From Isochrysis galbana (Eukaryota > Haptophyta > Isochrysidales > Isochrysidaceae): DNA of 64,000 nt. The position numbers were made by a program, and so were the translations under genes. This document shows, piece after piece, positions 11,349-21,111 of the stretch. Every line of letters starts with the position of its first letter. Position 1 is the first letter of the stretch. The notes under the pieces were generated by a model that had not been told where the DNA came from, searched no databases, and worked only from the letters and a program-made list of their open reading frames with translations. The stretch is taken from positions 4,153,790-4,217,789 of the forward strand of contig CM030932.1 in NCBI GenBank assembly GCA_018136815.1, read 5' to 3'.

Positions 11349-14300
11349 GTCGGTGCAAGGAGGTGACGCCATTCCCATTCCTACGGAGCCGCGCAATACC
11401 TCCAGCTCACTTCGAAGTGCCTCAAATTCCGCATTACCACGGGGGCTACGAGGTGGGTCGATTTCCCGGCGCAGCGCATTTAACTGCGCTTCCGCCTCGG
11501 CGCAATACGGGCACGGACCACTTGTCGGCTCGGCCATGGAAGGCTCGCCGCATTGCAGCTCCCCGTTGCCGTGCAGTGCTTGAATCTGCGCCTCCAGCTT
11601 GAGGCAGCGCGAGCACTGGCCAGCCAGCCCTCCACCAAGAGACGCAGCCTCCACCTCAACCCGAAGCGCACTCAGCTGGGCCTCAAGCTCGGCGCAGTTT
11701 GAGCATACCGCCGGTGAAGATACAGTCGCAGCAGCCCCTGCCTCTCTCGTGAGCGCGTCGACTTGGGCTTGGAGGTCAAGGCGGTGGGTGCACGCACCGG
11801 GCGTCGCCAACAACACCTGGCTGCGCAGCGTCTTGACCTCGTCTTCGAGCGCGTCTAGCCGCGCTTGTAGTATGGCACATTGGCCACATGTACTAGACTC
11901 TGATGCCACAACATCCGCATCTTGCGCATCGCGCCGAAGTGCACCCACCGGCGCATGGAACGCGTTGTGAGCGGATTCAGGCGGTGCCGCAATCCCCATG
12001 GCTGCTGCACTGACGAGGGGCCCGCCATTTCTCTGAAGTGCCTCCAACCGAGATTCAAGCTCAAGGCAGCGCGTGCACGTCTCAGACATCGACAACGCCA
12101 CCCACTCGGCCGGCCCGCTGCTCAACGCAGCCATCTCAGCCGGCCCGCTGCTTAGCGCAGCCATCTCATCCTCAAGCTCGTCGCGATGGGCACATGCATT
12201 CGGTGCCAAAGCTGCCGCTCCGGCCTCTTTGCGGAGCGCGCTCGCCCCGCTCCGCAGCTCATCTACCTGCAACTCGAGCTCGGCGCAACGTGGACAGGCA
12301 CCGGCCGCCGACTGTAACTGAGCAACCTGAGACTCGTGCTCGCCGCACGGCGCGCATGCACCGGTAGCAGCGGCCACTATCTCGCCGCGCAGCGCGTCGG
12401 CCTCGCACTGCAGACCTTTTACTTGTGCCTCGAGCTCGGCGCAGTGTGTGCACACGCCGTACATCGCCGTCGCTGCAGTGGACTCAGCGCGGAGACCTTC
12501 TAGCTCCACGCGTAGCGCCTGCGCTTCCAACCGGCATGCTTCCGCTTCCGACAGATGCTGTGCACACTGCGCGCATGCGCCCAGCGCGAGGCCGCTCTCT
12601 TCCCCTACGTTCGCGGACTTCGCTAGCCCTTTTCGCAGCGTCATCGCCTCCGCTTCGAGCTCAGAACAGCGCGCGCAATCGTTGGGCCGTGCCTCGGAGC
12701 CAGCTGGCGTACGGCGCAGCTCCTCTAGCTCACCGTTGAGCACCTGCAGCCGCGTCTCGAGATGCGCGCTATGTGCACGCGCGTCGGAGAGCGCCGCTTC
12801 CTTGGCCTGCAGCAAGACCACCTCGGCCCGGAGCGCGTCGGCCTGTGTGCGCAACTCAGCGCAGTCGCCGCACGGCGCAGCAGCGATCGCCGCCAACTCG
12901 GCGCGGAGGGCCGAGACAGTGGCACGGAGGCCCTCGCACTCCACGCACGGTGCAGCGGCGGCCGACTGCACATCATGCGCCGCGAGCGCGTGGATTTGTC
13001 GCTCAAGCTCGGTGCGAAGCGCGCGCGTCTCCTCGATCTGTGCCTGACGCGCCATCTCGGCCGCGTGCTCGTGCCGCTTGACCGCTTGCTGTAATGACTG
13101 TTTGAGCGAGGCGATCTCGTGCGCTTGGGCCGCGCGGACGGCCGCCTCGTCGTCGGCGCCTGACTGCAGGTCGGAGAGGTCGGCCTGTAGCTGCACCAGC
13201 TGCTCCTCGAGCTCGCGAGCGCGCCCCTCGGCGCGCTCGCGCTGCTCATCGGCCCGCTCGCGCTCTGCACGCAACTGCTGCAGCTGCGCAACCGCGCGCG
13301 ATTTGGCCGCGTCCCACTCGGCCAACTTGCGCGCAAGCTGTTCCTGCGTCGCCGTGAGCTGCTGCTGCGTGGTGCCCAGCTGCTGTTGCACGCCCTCCAG
13401 TTGCTCCTGGCTCCGCGCGAGCTCGGCTTGTAGTGCGCCCTCGACCGCCGCACTACCACCGCCAAGAGATGGGGCAGCAGCCGCCGAGCGCGCTGCCGCC
13501 TCGGCACGCTCGCATCGCTCGAGCAAGCCCTTCTTGTCCGCCTCTAGCTGCCTCAGCTGTGTTACGGCGCGCGCCTTGGCAAGGTTCCACTCACCCTCGC
13601 GCGCGATAAGCGCGGCCTCGCTCGCCTCGAGCTCGCTACGCGTTGATTCCAGCTGCGACTCAGCCGTGGCAAGCGCCTGCCGCAGCCGCTCGAGCTCGCA
13701 CACGTCGTTGGGCAGTGGCACTAGTGGAGGAGTTGTGGCCACCGGTGGCGGCACTCCGCGCAGCGCACGAAGCTCTGCGGCCAGCCGCTCAGCCTCGTTG
13801 ACCAGCCGGTGCTGCTCCTTCTCGTGCGCATCAGTGGCGGCCCTCAGCTGTGCGCGCAGCTCGGCCAGCTGAGCATGATGCACTTCACGCTCCGGCGTGC
13901 TCACTGGGGCGGGCAAGAGCACGCCTTCGGTGTGCACTGCCCCGCTCAGCAAGGGCGCGGGCGAGAGCAGCTCTTCCAGCGCTGCGCTGGCCCCGCCCGC
14001 GGTCGAGGCGGGCAGTGAGACAGGCGCGGGCGAGAGAAGCTTGTCCAGCTCCCAGTCGGCCCCACTCGTCAAGGAGCCGGGTGAAGAGACTGCCACCCCT
14101 CCCCTCGTTCTCACCGGCGTGAGCCCCGCCTCTCCACGCAGCTCCCTCAGCTTCAGCCCGGCTTCCTTGGCCCTCGCCCTGGCCACCGCCGCCTCTTCCT
14201 CCCTCGCGCGCACCGCCGCGTGCAGCTTCTCGATTGCTAGAGCCTGAGCAGCACTCTCGGATCTCAGCCTCCTCCTCTCGGCTTCGAGAGAGAGTATGCG

Positions 14301-14432
14301 GCTGTTCTTCTCCTTGATGGCAAACTCGACGGCGAGCGAGCCGTCGGCGAGCGCCGTCTGCAATGCCTCTCGGATGCGCTCGCGCTCGCGCTCCGAGACG
14401 TCCTTCAGGGAGCGCAGCACTGCAGAGAGCAT
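11349..14432 (-). CDS. Long coiled-coil protein with repeated CxxC knuckles, 3'-partial
   Basis: One uninterrupted frame starts at the ATG at 14432 and runs into the N gap, giving about 1028 residues. The N-terminal ~100 residues are a charged helix, then comes a Pro/Ser/Ala stretch (~100-190) and a long heptad-rich coiled coil with many LEAQ/LRAE phrases. From residue ~496 to ~975 the coil is punctuated by about fourteen C-x-x-C-like pairs at 20-65-residue spacing, typically written C-x-x-C-x-E-L-E-x-x-L; at two of them the second Cys is Arg (CAHR, CTHR). In a parallel dimer such pairs could form four-Cys metal sites or disulfide staples. I do not know a family with this pattern. The C-terminus lies in or beyond the gap. 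Confidence 0.75.
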
Positions 14433-16041
14433 TGGCGCAGGCCCACGGGCGGGAAGGGGGAAAGGAGGGTGGGCCCGAGAGAGAGTGGCGGAGGGGAGGC
14501 TCCAACAAAGAAGATATCAGGGAACAGAGCTCTTACCAAAAGAAAAACCGGGAAGGCGCTGCTGCTGCCGATGCAGGTGCATCATGGTGATGAGGCTCGC
14601 TCCACGTGTGGGAAGGCTGAATATTATAGAGTAACTAGCGGGTTCTTCTCGAAAACAAGGGGATGATTGTTGCGGCAGAGAGGAGAAGAGGGGGGGGGGC
14701 AGTTCGGCGCGCGCGCCGCCGCCCGCCTCTTTCTTCTTCACACATGCTGCATTCACACATGTATTGCTCACACGGGTGTATCCTCCTTTCGTCTCTCTGC
14801 GACTGTGGGGTGTGGGTGTGGAGATCAAAGCGTTTCGGGCGCCTCAATTCCACCAGCGGCGATCACGACTCGAAACGCGTTGGCAAGAAGGGACTGGGCG
14901 ATGTGAACGTTGTCGTGGCTGGCGAAATGGTCGCCCTTGGCCCTTGCCGAGCTAGATGGTCGACTGTTGACGAATTGGGCAGACCCATTGGGTCTGAGGG
15001 CAATGAGGAGGGAGCGAAGCCGGCGGTAGGCGCGGAGGTGGGAACGACTTCGGAGACGCTGACGGGCTTAAGCCCGTCAGCAGAGGAAGGCGGGCTTGAG
15101 CGAGGGCGAGGACGGCGGACGGCGGCGAGCGGCGAGAGAGAGCGACATCGAACATCGAAGGAGCGGCGAGCGGCGAGAGGCGAGGGCGAGCGAGGGGAGG
15201 GCTGTGGTGGTAGGGGCTGGTGAGAAGAGGAGGGATTGTAGGGTATGTATGAGTGATAGACGTGAGCGAGACGAGAGACGACGAGAGCGAGAGCGACGGA
15301 TGACGATTGAGGATTGACGACAGGACGACGGACACGGACATCCAAACACCCAGGAAACACACCCTGTCGCATTCGCGACTCGACACTCGTTAGGCTTCTC
15401 TTTCGTCGTTGGTCGTTGGGCATTTATCGTTATAATTCTCTGCGTGTTCTCTCTCTCGTCCTCGGCCAAACGCTTCGCGTGGACCCCTAGGATCTTGGGT
15501 TGTGGAGCGCCCTCTCTCTTTCTCTCGAAGAGAAGGGAAGTTTCCCCACCTTTCTTCCTCTCAGGCGCCCTCACAAATAGCCCCGCCGACTCGCGACTCG
15601 CCACCCAATCAAGGACTCCACAACCACATGGCAGTAGTGGTGTTGTGGTACTAACGCTCAATTTTTATATTTTATTATATCAGTAAGCCGTAAGCCCGAA
15701 GCCCCCGCGCCCCCGCGCAAGTCGTCTTTCTATGGCGATGACGACCCGAACCGGAAGCGCGACCCGGACGTGGCCGACCCGGAGGAAGACTGCCGATGTT
15801 GCATTGTTGCATTTTTCTTGAGGCTTGAAGAGCGACGGGCCAGATCGGCAAGCCGTCCTACCGTCCTACCGTCCTACCGTCCTACCTACATACACATCTA
15901 CACCTACACTACCTACACTCCATAGGCGGCTTGCCTTCATTTGGTCTCCTTTCCCTCAGGGTTTCTTCCCCTCCCGTGGGGACTCTGGCCGAGCAACATC
16001 AAATACAAAAAAGCTCGGTCCTAGCCCGTTACACGCATCGG
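14433..16041. other. Intergenic between divergent genes, with a gene-fragment duplicate
   Basis: Contains purine-rich tracts (about 15090-15310), no supported gene, and a 75-bp copy of coding sequence from the plastid protein gene at 15719-15793. It separates the minus-strand CxxC coiled-coil gene from the plus-strand small membrane protein. Confidence 0.5.
15719..15793 (+). pseudogene. 75-bp duplicated fragment of the plastid-protein gene
   Basis: This stretch matches 20789-20863 with a single difference (GACGAC against GACGAT). It covers the codons for KSSFYGDDDPNRKRDP and a few beyond. No flanking homology extends on either side, so it is an isolated exon fragment copied about 5 kb away. 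Confidence 0.85.
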
Positions 16042-16305
16042 ATGCGCCCTTCCGTCGAGAGCCTCATGCTACCCGCCGTGGCGGTGGTGATTGTGGGGCT
16101 CGTGCTGTTTGCGCTGTGGCAGCAGCATCAGCTCGTGACGGCCGTCGCGTCCGTAAGCGAGCGCGTCGATCGACTGACCAAGGAAAGGGCAAGGGCGCAC
16201 GAGCAGGCAAAGAGAGAGCTCGAGGAACGGCAAGCGCGTGAACTAGAGACGATGAGGCGGTACTTGTTCATCGGAGATGCGATCCAACACGGGTGGTCAG
16301 GCTAG
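16042..16305 (+). CDS. Small single-pass membrane protein with coiled coil
   Basis: I choose the ATG at 16042, giving 87 residues. Residues ~8-27 form a clean hydrophobic span (LMLPAVAVVIVGLVLFALW) followed by a ~45-residue charged helix with heptads (VSERVDRLTKERARAHEQAK) and a short tail. The frame is open further upstream to 15931, but those residues look like untranslated sequence. It reads like a short membrane-anchored coiled-coil protein of unknown role; I do not recognise a family. A single small exon without homology leaves room for doubt. Confidence 0.45.
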   Translation: MRPSVESLMLPAVAVVIVGLVLFALWQQHQLVTAVASVSERVDRLTKERARAHEQAKRELEERQARELETMRRYLFIGDAIQHGWSG

Positions 16306-16721
16306 TCTGGGAGGGAAAGAGCAAGGGCGTCGGATGCAACAAAGGCCTGTCTGACGCAGCAAGGGCCCGTCTGACGCAGCAAGCAAAACCCGCCAAAGTG
16401 TCTATGCTCAGGCGTCTGTAGTGAAATGGTGTTTTGTGTCCGCTTAGCGTTTTCGCACATAACGTTACTTTATACCCGCGATGGATCTCACACAGCTCTC
16501 GCTCGTCCCTCCTCGGAGCGCTCTCCATGCGCCGCGCCACACCTAACCGACCCGCCGCCGTCGACGCCGCCCTCATCGCACTCATACCGCGCGGCGCTGA
16601 TCCCCTAGGGAACTCCACACAAGAGAAGGGGCCATTATTATTATTATTTTGTTGGATTACGAAGGAATTCTTTCTCACACGCGGCGCACACAGGGAAAAA
16701 AAGGGGGACCAAAGGGGGGAG
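16306..16721. other. Left flank of the virus-like block
   Basis: Contains a short tandem GCAGCAAGGGCCCGTCTGAC-type repeat (about 16345-16385) and a segment at 16416-16470 whose two arms (GGCGTCTGTAGTGAAATGGTG and ACATAACGTTA) recur at 60783-60815. No gene seen. Confidence 0.5.
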
Positions 16722-17309
16722 TCAGAGCACGACGCGTCGGCTGGACTTGTAGACCATGCAGCGGCCGCTCGGCGCGCGGGTCAGCTCGGACCGGCGGCGG
16801 GGGGCCTCCGGCGCCTTGGCCTTGCGCGCCCGGACGGCGCGGGTGGTTGCGTTCATGTCGGCCTCGATGTCCTCGACGTGGCGCACGGCGTAGTCGAGGA
16901 CTCCGTTGCGGTGCGCCCAGTGCATGAACTGGAGCTGTCCGACCGTGGTCAGCACCTCCGCGCCCCCCTCGAGGCGCACGCGCACGTGCGTGGGTCGGCG
17001 GCGGAAGGGGTCGAAGTTGCGCCGCTTGTGCGCCTCGAGCGCGATCTTGTACCCGTGGTGCACGTTGAAGGGCTCCCCCGTCTTGGTGAGGCAGAGCACG
17101 TTGTGCTTCTTGCCGTAGTTGGTCACCAGCCAGTCGAGAGCGCGCAGGCTGATGGGCGCGCGGTTCTCGACGAGCGGGAGCAGCACGTCACGGACGCACT
17201 TCTCGGTGTAGAAGGAGCTGAGGGAGATCAGGAGGTGCAGCTGGTGCAGCGTGAGGGTCGCGTCCGTCTCGAAGGGGCCCACTCGTGCGCCTGTGGGCGT
17301 CGCCGACAT
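16722..17309 (-). CDS. Giant-virus-like conserved protein
   Basis: 195 codons, no intron. The pattern ISLRALDWLVTNYGKKHNV, then FNVHHGYKIALEAH, FDPFRRR, TTVGQLQFMHWA and IEADMNA matches, from memory, a protein conserved across algal phycodnaviruses and mimivirus relatives whose function I cannot name with confidence. The tail after residue ~160 is basic and low in complexity. It is the last of three same-strand, intronless, closely packed genes of unusually GC-rich sequence, which fits an insertion of nucleocytoplasmic large DNA virus origin. Expression in the host is unknown. Confidence 0.65.
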   Translation of the reverse strand: MSATPTGARVGPFETDATLTLHQLHLLISLSSFYTEKCVRDVLLPLVENRAPISLRALDWLVTNYGKKHNVLCLTKTGEPFNVHHGYKIALEAHKRRNFDPFRRRPTHVRVRLEGGAEVLTTVGQLQFMHWAHRNGVLDYAVRHVEDIEADMNATTRAVRARKAKAPEAPRRRSELTRAPSGRCMVYKSSRRVVL

Positions 17310-17382
17310 GGCAAGGGGAGGAGGAGAGCGGACGGCTTCCGGCGCGAGAGAGTCGTGGGTCGCTGCTCAATTTGAGCTTCCC

Positions 17383-17574
17383 TTACTTATTGCCCCCCGT
17401 GCGGACTGTGACGCGGAAGCGGTTGAGGCGGAAGACCGTGCTGCCCTTCTTCTTCTCCGGGGGCTGGGATGCGGCCTCGTTGCGGAGGGTGAGGGTTGCC
17501 TCACGCTGGCGGCGGTTCATGAACTCGGCGGGGAGCGAGAGGTTGGGGATGCCGCCGTTGGGTCGCCCGGACAT
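17383..17574 (-). CDS. Small basic protein in the virus-like block
   Basis: 63 codons with a clear ATG. The product has no obvious span or motif; its C-terminal half is basic (KKKGSTVFRLNRFRVTVRTG). It sits 73 bases before the ATG of the 16722-17309 gene and 123 bases after the stop of the next gene on the same strand. This spacing resembles a viral gene string. I do not recognise the family. Confidence 0.45.
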   Translation of the reverse strand: MSGRPNGGIPNLSLPAEFMNRRQREATLTLRNEAASQPPEKKKGSTVFRLNRFRVTVRTGGNK

Positions 17575-17697
17575 GTCGCAGCAGGATGGGGTGGGATTTC
17601 TTTAGCTGTAGAAAAAAAAACTCGGTGGCCTGAGAGAGCCGCCCAGTATTTTTTTTTTGCGGGCGGGGGGGGGGGGGGGCGGCGGGGGGCGCGCAGA

Positions 17698-19617
17698 TCA
17701 TCCGCTCCTTCGCCGGAGCGGCGGGGCCCCGGGGACGAGGCGACGGAGCTCGGCTTCGGAGGCGGTCCACGCGAGGAGGGGCCGCTCGTTCCTCCAGCGG
17801 ACGAGGAAGAGGGGCGAGAAGACCACCTCGAGCTCGCCTCCGGCCGTCGGCAGGCGGCGGTGCTTCACCACGTAGACCTCCTCCCCGGGGGCCGGCGCGG
17901 GTGCGTCGTCGGGCTGGACCAGCTGGTCCCCTCGGAGCACGACGTAGGCGTGAGAGGCGTCGGCGTTGGAGCGCGCCGCGGCGCGCAGCGCGGCCTCGAG
18001 CGTCGGGTGGTTGCCGGCGCGCGCCCACCCCGTCTCGCCGAGCGGGTACGGGATCAGGTTGGGCCACTGCGCGAGCGGGACCGTGCCCAGGAGGCGGCGG
18101 CGGTGGGCGGTGGTGACGAACAGGCTGAGCGGCTCGTCGCGCGAGAGGAGCTCGCCCCCGGGGCCGCGGCGAAGCGTGCGGAGGTCGACGACGCTGCCCT
18201 TGCCGGCGGCGGCGGCGCGCCGTGCCACGAGGTAGGGGGGCGCGTCGGCGCCGCCACCGGCGGCGGGCCGGCCGCGCGTCGCCGTCGTCGGTGCGGCGGG
18301 GGGCAGCCGCCGGCGGTCCGGCGCGGGCGGCACCACGCGCGCCTCGGCGGCGCGCATCTTGCACGCGTCGAGCAGCTGCTGCGCGGCGCGCGCCTTGAAG
18401 AGGGGGTCGTCCTCGAACACGAGGAACTGGTCGTCGCCGCCGTCGCCGCTGGGGCGCGCGTGCAGCACGAACATGGCGCGCAGCTCGGCGTCGGAGAGGG
18501 CGGTGAGCTCCTCGATGCCGGCGCCGCGCACGACAGCGTGCGCCGCGTCCACCGTCGGCGCCGCGCGCACCGCCGCGAGCAGCCTGCTCGCGCTCGCCGC
18601 GTCGAGCGCCCCGTCGGGCACGAGGTCGACGACGCGCAGCGCGTAGAAGCGGCGCACCAGGGGCAGCAGGTCGCCCGCGTGCTCCTGCACCGTCTCGCAG
18701 CGCGTGTAGTCGAGCTGGCGCGCCTGCTTGCGCGGCAGCACGCCGGCCATGGCGGTGCGGAAGGGCATCCCCGCGCGCAGGGCGCGCGCCAGCGGCTCGT
18801 TGCGCGCGGCGAGGTGCGCGTCCTGCGCGTCGATCGCGTAGAAGCTGAAGACCGTCCTGCGCCCCGCGTCCTGGTGGGCGGACGCGGCGAGCCACTCCTC
18901 GTCGGCGCCGTCGCCGCCGAGCATCCGCGCGATCATCCACTGGAGTCTCCTCTCGACCTGCCCGTCGGCGAGCGCCAGCTCGCTCGCGAGCCACCGGTAC
19001 GGCGTGTTGCGCCGGTCGGCGGGCAGCAGGCGGCGCAGCTGCGCGCACGCGCGCCGCGCGGCGGCGGTCGCCTCGTCCTCCTCCCCGGCGGCCGAGGTGG
19101 CCGGGTACGGGAAGGTAGGGTCGAGGGTGTGCAGGTACTTGCCCAGCTCGGAGAGGGAGAGCTCGGGCTTCGCGAGCGCGACCTGCACGAGCATGAGGCG
19201 GTGCTCGGGGCCGACCTTGACGAGCGAGGGGCAGAAGCCGCCCCGAGGGAGGCTGTTGGGCACGAAGAGGTCGGAGGAGTCGGCGGTGGCGTCGAGTTCG
19301 CGCAGGACGTCGTCCATGAACCCTCCCCCGCCCGCCCGGCGCCGTGCGTCGGTGGGCGGCGGCCTCTGCGCGGCGCGGATGTACGTGCGCACCGTCTTGC
19401 GGCAGATCATGAGGTCCTTGGCGATGCGCGCGGTGCTCTCGCCGGCCCAATGGCGCTTCATCACCCGCTCTCGGATCTCGCGGCCGTAGGCTTGGCCGCC
19501 CCGGCGCAGGGTGCGCAGCTGGGGAAGCACGCCGTGCACGAGGCGCTCCCACCCGGGGTGCACCAGGGCGCCGACCGCCGCGCCCGCCAGCGGCTCGGCA
19601 GGCGGGGGCGGGTCCAT
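17698..19617 (-). CDS. Large protein with N-terminal helix-turn-helix, virus-like block
   Basis: I start at the ATG at 19617 (MDPPPPAEPL), giving 639 residues; the frame is open upstream to 19767 but that part derives from a local duplication. Residues ~45-83 (YGREIRERVMKRHW...ARIAKDLMICRKTVRTYIRA) look like a homeodomain-type helix-turn-helix of the kind at the front of IS630/Tc1 transposases and recombinases, but no DDE catalytic region follows that I can see. The rest is Ala/Arg-rich and rises in GC content. It is intronless and lies in series with two other virus-like genes. It may be a viral DNA-binding protein; the function is not known. Confidence 0.5.
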   Translation of the reverse strand: MDPPPPAEPLAGAAVGALVHPGWERLVHGVLPQLRTLRRGGQAYGREIRERVMKRHWAGESTARIAKDLMICRKTVRTYIRAAQRPPPTDARRRAGGGGFMDDVLRELDATADSSDLFVPNSLPRGGFCPSLVKVGPEHRLMLVQVALAKPELSLSELGKYLHTLDPTFPYPATSAAGEEDEATAAARRACAQLRRLLPADRRNTPYRWLASELALADGQVERRLQWMIARMLGGDGADEEWLAASAHQDAGRRTVFSFYAIDAQDAHLAARNEPLARALRAGMPFRTAMAGVLPRKQARQLDYTRCETVQEHAGDLLPLVRRFYALRVVDLVPDGALDAASASRLLAAVRAAPTVDAAHAVVRGAGIEELTALSDAELRAMFVLHARPSGDGGDDQFLVFEDDPLFKARAAQQLLDACKMRAAEARVVPPAPDRRRLPPAAPTTATRGRPAAGGGADAPPYLVARRAAAAGKGSVVDLRTLRRGPGGELLSRDEPLSLFVTTAHRRRLLGTVPLAQWPNLIPYPLGETGWARAGNHPTLEAALRAAARSNADASHAYVVLRGDQLVQPDDAPAPAPGEEVYVVKHRRLPTAGGELEVVFSPLFLVRWRNERPLLAWTASEAELRRLVPGAPPLRRRSG

Positions 19618-19682
19618 GAGGCTACTGGCCGTAGGCTTGGCCGCCCCGGCGCAGGGTGCGCAGCTGGGGAAGCACGCCGTGG
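19484..19682. repeat. Direct duplication of ~54 bp around the start of the HTH gene
   Basis: The block CCGTAGGCTTGGCCGCCCCG and its ~34 following bases occurs at 19484-19536 and again at 19629-19681, 145 bases apart. The second copy lies upstream of the ATG at 19617 and extends the open frame artificially. Confidence 0.85.
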
Positions 19683-19844
19683 ACGAGGCGTGCACAGCGC
19701 CCCTCGCACCTTCGGTGCAGTTGGAAATCTGACAGAGTTCCGCGTGAGGGGTGAAGGGGGGAACCAAAACGCTGCACCACTTGGGGGCGAGGTTACGCGG
19801 ATGGTACGGTGTGCATTCCCCAGGCGAAAGTTTTTTTTTCCCGA

Positions 19845-19948
19845 GGCGCGCGCGCTTTTTCCTCCTAGGTGCGCGCGCTTTTTCCGCCTAGGTGCGCGCG
19901 CTTCTCCTCCTGTGTGCGCGCGCTTTTCCTCCTAGGTGCGCGCGCTTT
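19845..19948. repeat. ~23-bp tandem repeat, alternating GCGCGC and CTTTTTCC
   Basis: About five units built as GCGCGCGCTTTTTCCTCCTAGGT, imperfect. It marks the right border of the GC-rich virus-like block. Confidence 0.8.
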
Positions 19949-19995
19949 CTTTGTTCTAATTAGCGCGCGTTTAGAAGGGTTCGTTCCCCTATGCA

Positions 19996-20150
19996 CCTTC
20001 GCCCTCGCCTGGCCCCTTCGCCCTCGCCTGGCCCCCTCGTCCTCGCCTGGCCCCATCGCCTGCCGCCCCTGGCCCCATCGCCCACTGCCATTGGCCCCAT
20101 CGCTTGCCGCCCCTGGTCCATCGCTTTCCGCCCTGGCCCCATCGCCCGAT
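19996..20150. repeat. Minisatellite rich in CGCCCTCGCCTGGCCCC
   Basis: Units of ~17-24 bp (TTCGCCCTCGCCTGGCCCC and relatives ending in GCCGCCCCTGGCCCCATCG) are repeated with drift. It is probably untranslated. Confidence 0.75.
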
Positions 20151-20595
20151 CCAGCCTGATCCCACCGCCCGGCGGTCCCCGATCGCAGCGATCCTTCACC
20201 CAACAGGACAACCCTAGCCTCACCCGCATTGAGCACTGCGCACGCTGCCAATCATTGGCTATGCCAATCACAAAGTCGAATGGATCTATCATCTAGAGGC
20301 GCCAGCATGCGGTAGGCAAATCGGGCCTAGGTCTGGGCCGGCGAATATTGAAGATTGGCACAAAGTGCGGTGGGAAGGTGGGAACAAATGGGAAGTAGCT
20401 GGTAGCTGTCAGGCTGCTCCGCCAGTGAAAAGTAAAGAGTTCAGTAGAAAGGGAAAGATTCGGTGCGCCCCCTCTCAGATGAAGATTCGCAGAGTCTTCT
20501 CAGCGGCCTTGCGGTCTCGCCTACGCCCTGCTGCCTCTCTTCTGTTGCCAACCTCTCCCAATCCCTCAGTGTTCCTCTGCTTTATTACCTTACGG

Positions 20596-21111
20596 ATGTC
20601 CTCGCTCGGTCTCTCGCTCGTGGTCGGCGCGACGGCGTTCTACGCGGGACCGGCGCGTGCGCCTGAGGCACGGCGCACGCTGCCTGCTGCCATGGGCTTC
20701 CTCGACTCCTTCTTCAAGGAGATGGACAACTTTATTGATGACGCTGCCAACCGGCGGCTGGGCAACGGCGCCAAGTTCTATGGCAAGCGCAAGTCGTCTT
20801 TCTATGGCGATGACGATCCGAACCGGAAGCGCGACCCGGACGTGGCCGACCCGGAGGAAGACTGGCGTGGTCCAGCCGGCGGCTCATACTTTGTCCCCTC
20901 GCCCGAGCGCGATGAGCTTGGCCGGCCGATGGGCTTCCTCACTAAGAGAGAGGCCAGGGCTGCTGCCGCCGCCGCCGAGGCTGCCAAGTGGGAGGAGGCC
21001 CGCAAGTCGCAGGACCTGTTCGACAGCTTTGCTGATGCGGTGCGCAGTGAGCAAAGCGGCTCAGGTGAGGGAGACCAGGGCAGCGCATCGGAGGATGCAA
21101 TGCGGCGCTGA
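20596..21111 (+). CDS. Plastid-targeted protein of unknown function
   Basis: 171 residues from the ATG at 20596 (MSSLGLSLVVGATAFYAGP). The hydrophobic leader followed by ATA-F is what a bipartite signal/transit peptide looks like in algae with secondary red plastids, with the expected cleavage just before the Phe. An earlier in-frame ATG at 20479 is possible but gives a long unhelpful leader. The mature part (GFLDSFFKEMDNFIDD, RRLGNGAKFYGKRKSSFYG, then EEDW-GP-GGSYFV) resembles a conserved algal protein I recall only as uncharacterised. The C-terminus is Ala/Glu-rich and helical. Part of its coding sequence is duplicated at 15719-15793. It has no intron. Confidence 0.75.
   Translation: MSSLGLSLVVGATAFYAGPARAPEARRTLPAAMGFLDSFFKEMDNFIDDAANRRLGNGAKFYGKRKSSFYGDDDPNRKRDPDVADPEEDWRGPAGGSYFVPSPERDELGRPMGFLTKREARAAAAAAEAAKWEEARKSQDLFDSFADAVRSEQSGSGEGDQGSASEDAMRR

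Noticed and set aside
13078-13872. 264-codon plus-strand frame rich in Ser/Cys
   Set aside because: Antisense of the CxxC coiled-coil gene.
17501-19552. 683-codon minus-strand frame in a second register
   Set aside because: Almost entirely Arg/Ala/Pro; it overlaps the better HTH protein and is a frame shadow of high GC content.
17251-19935. 894-codon plus-strand frame opposite the virus-like genes
   Set aside because: Composition is Arg/Gly/Ala-rich with no domain; it is the antisense shadow of a GC-rich coding region on the minus strand.
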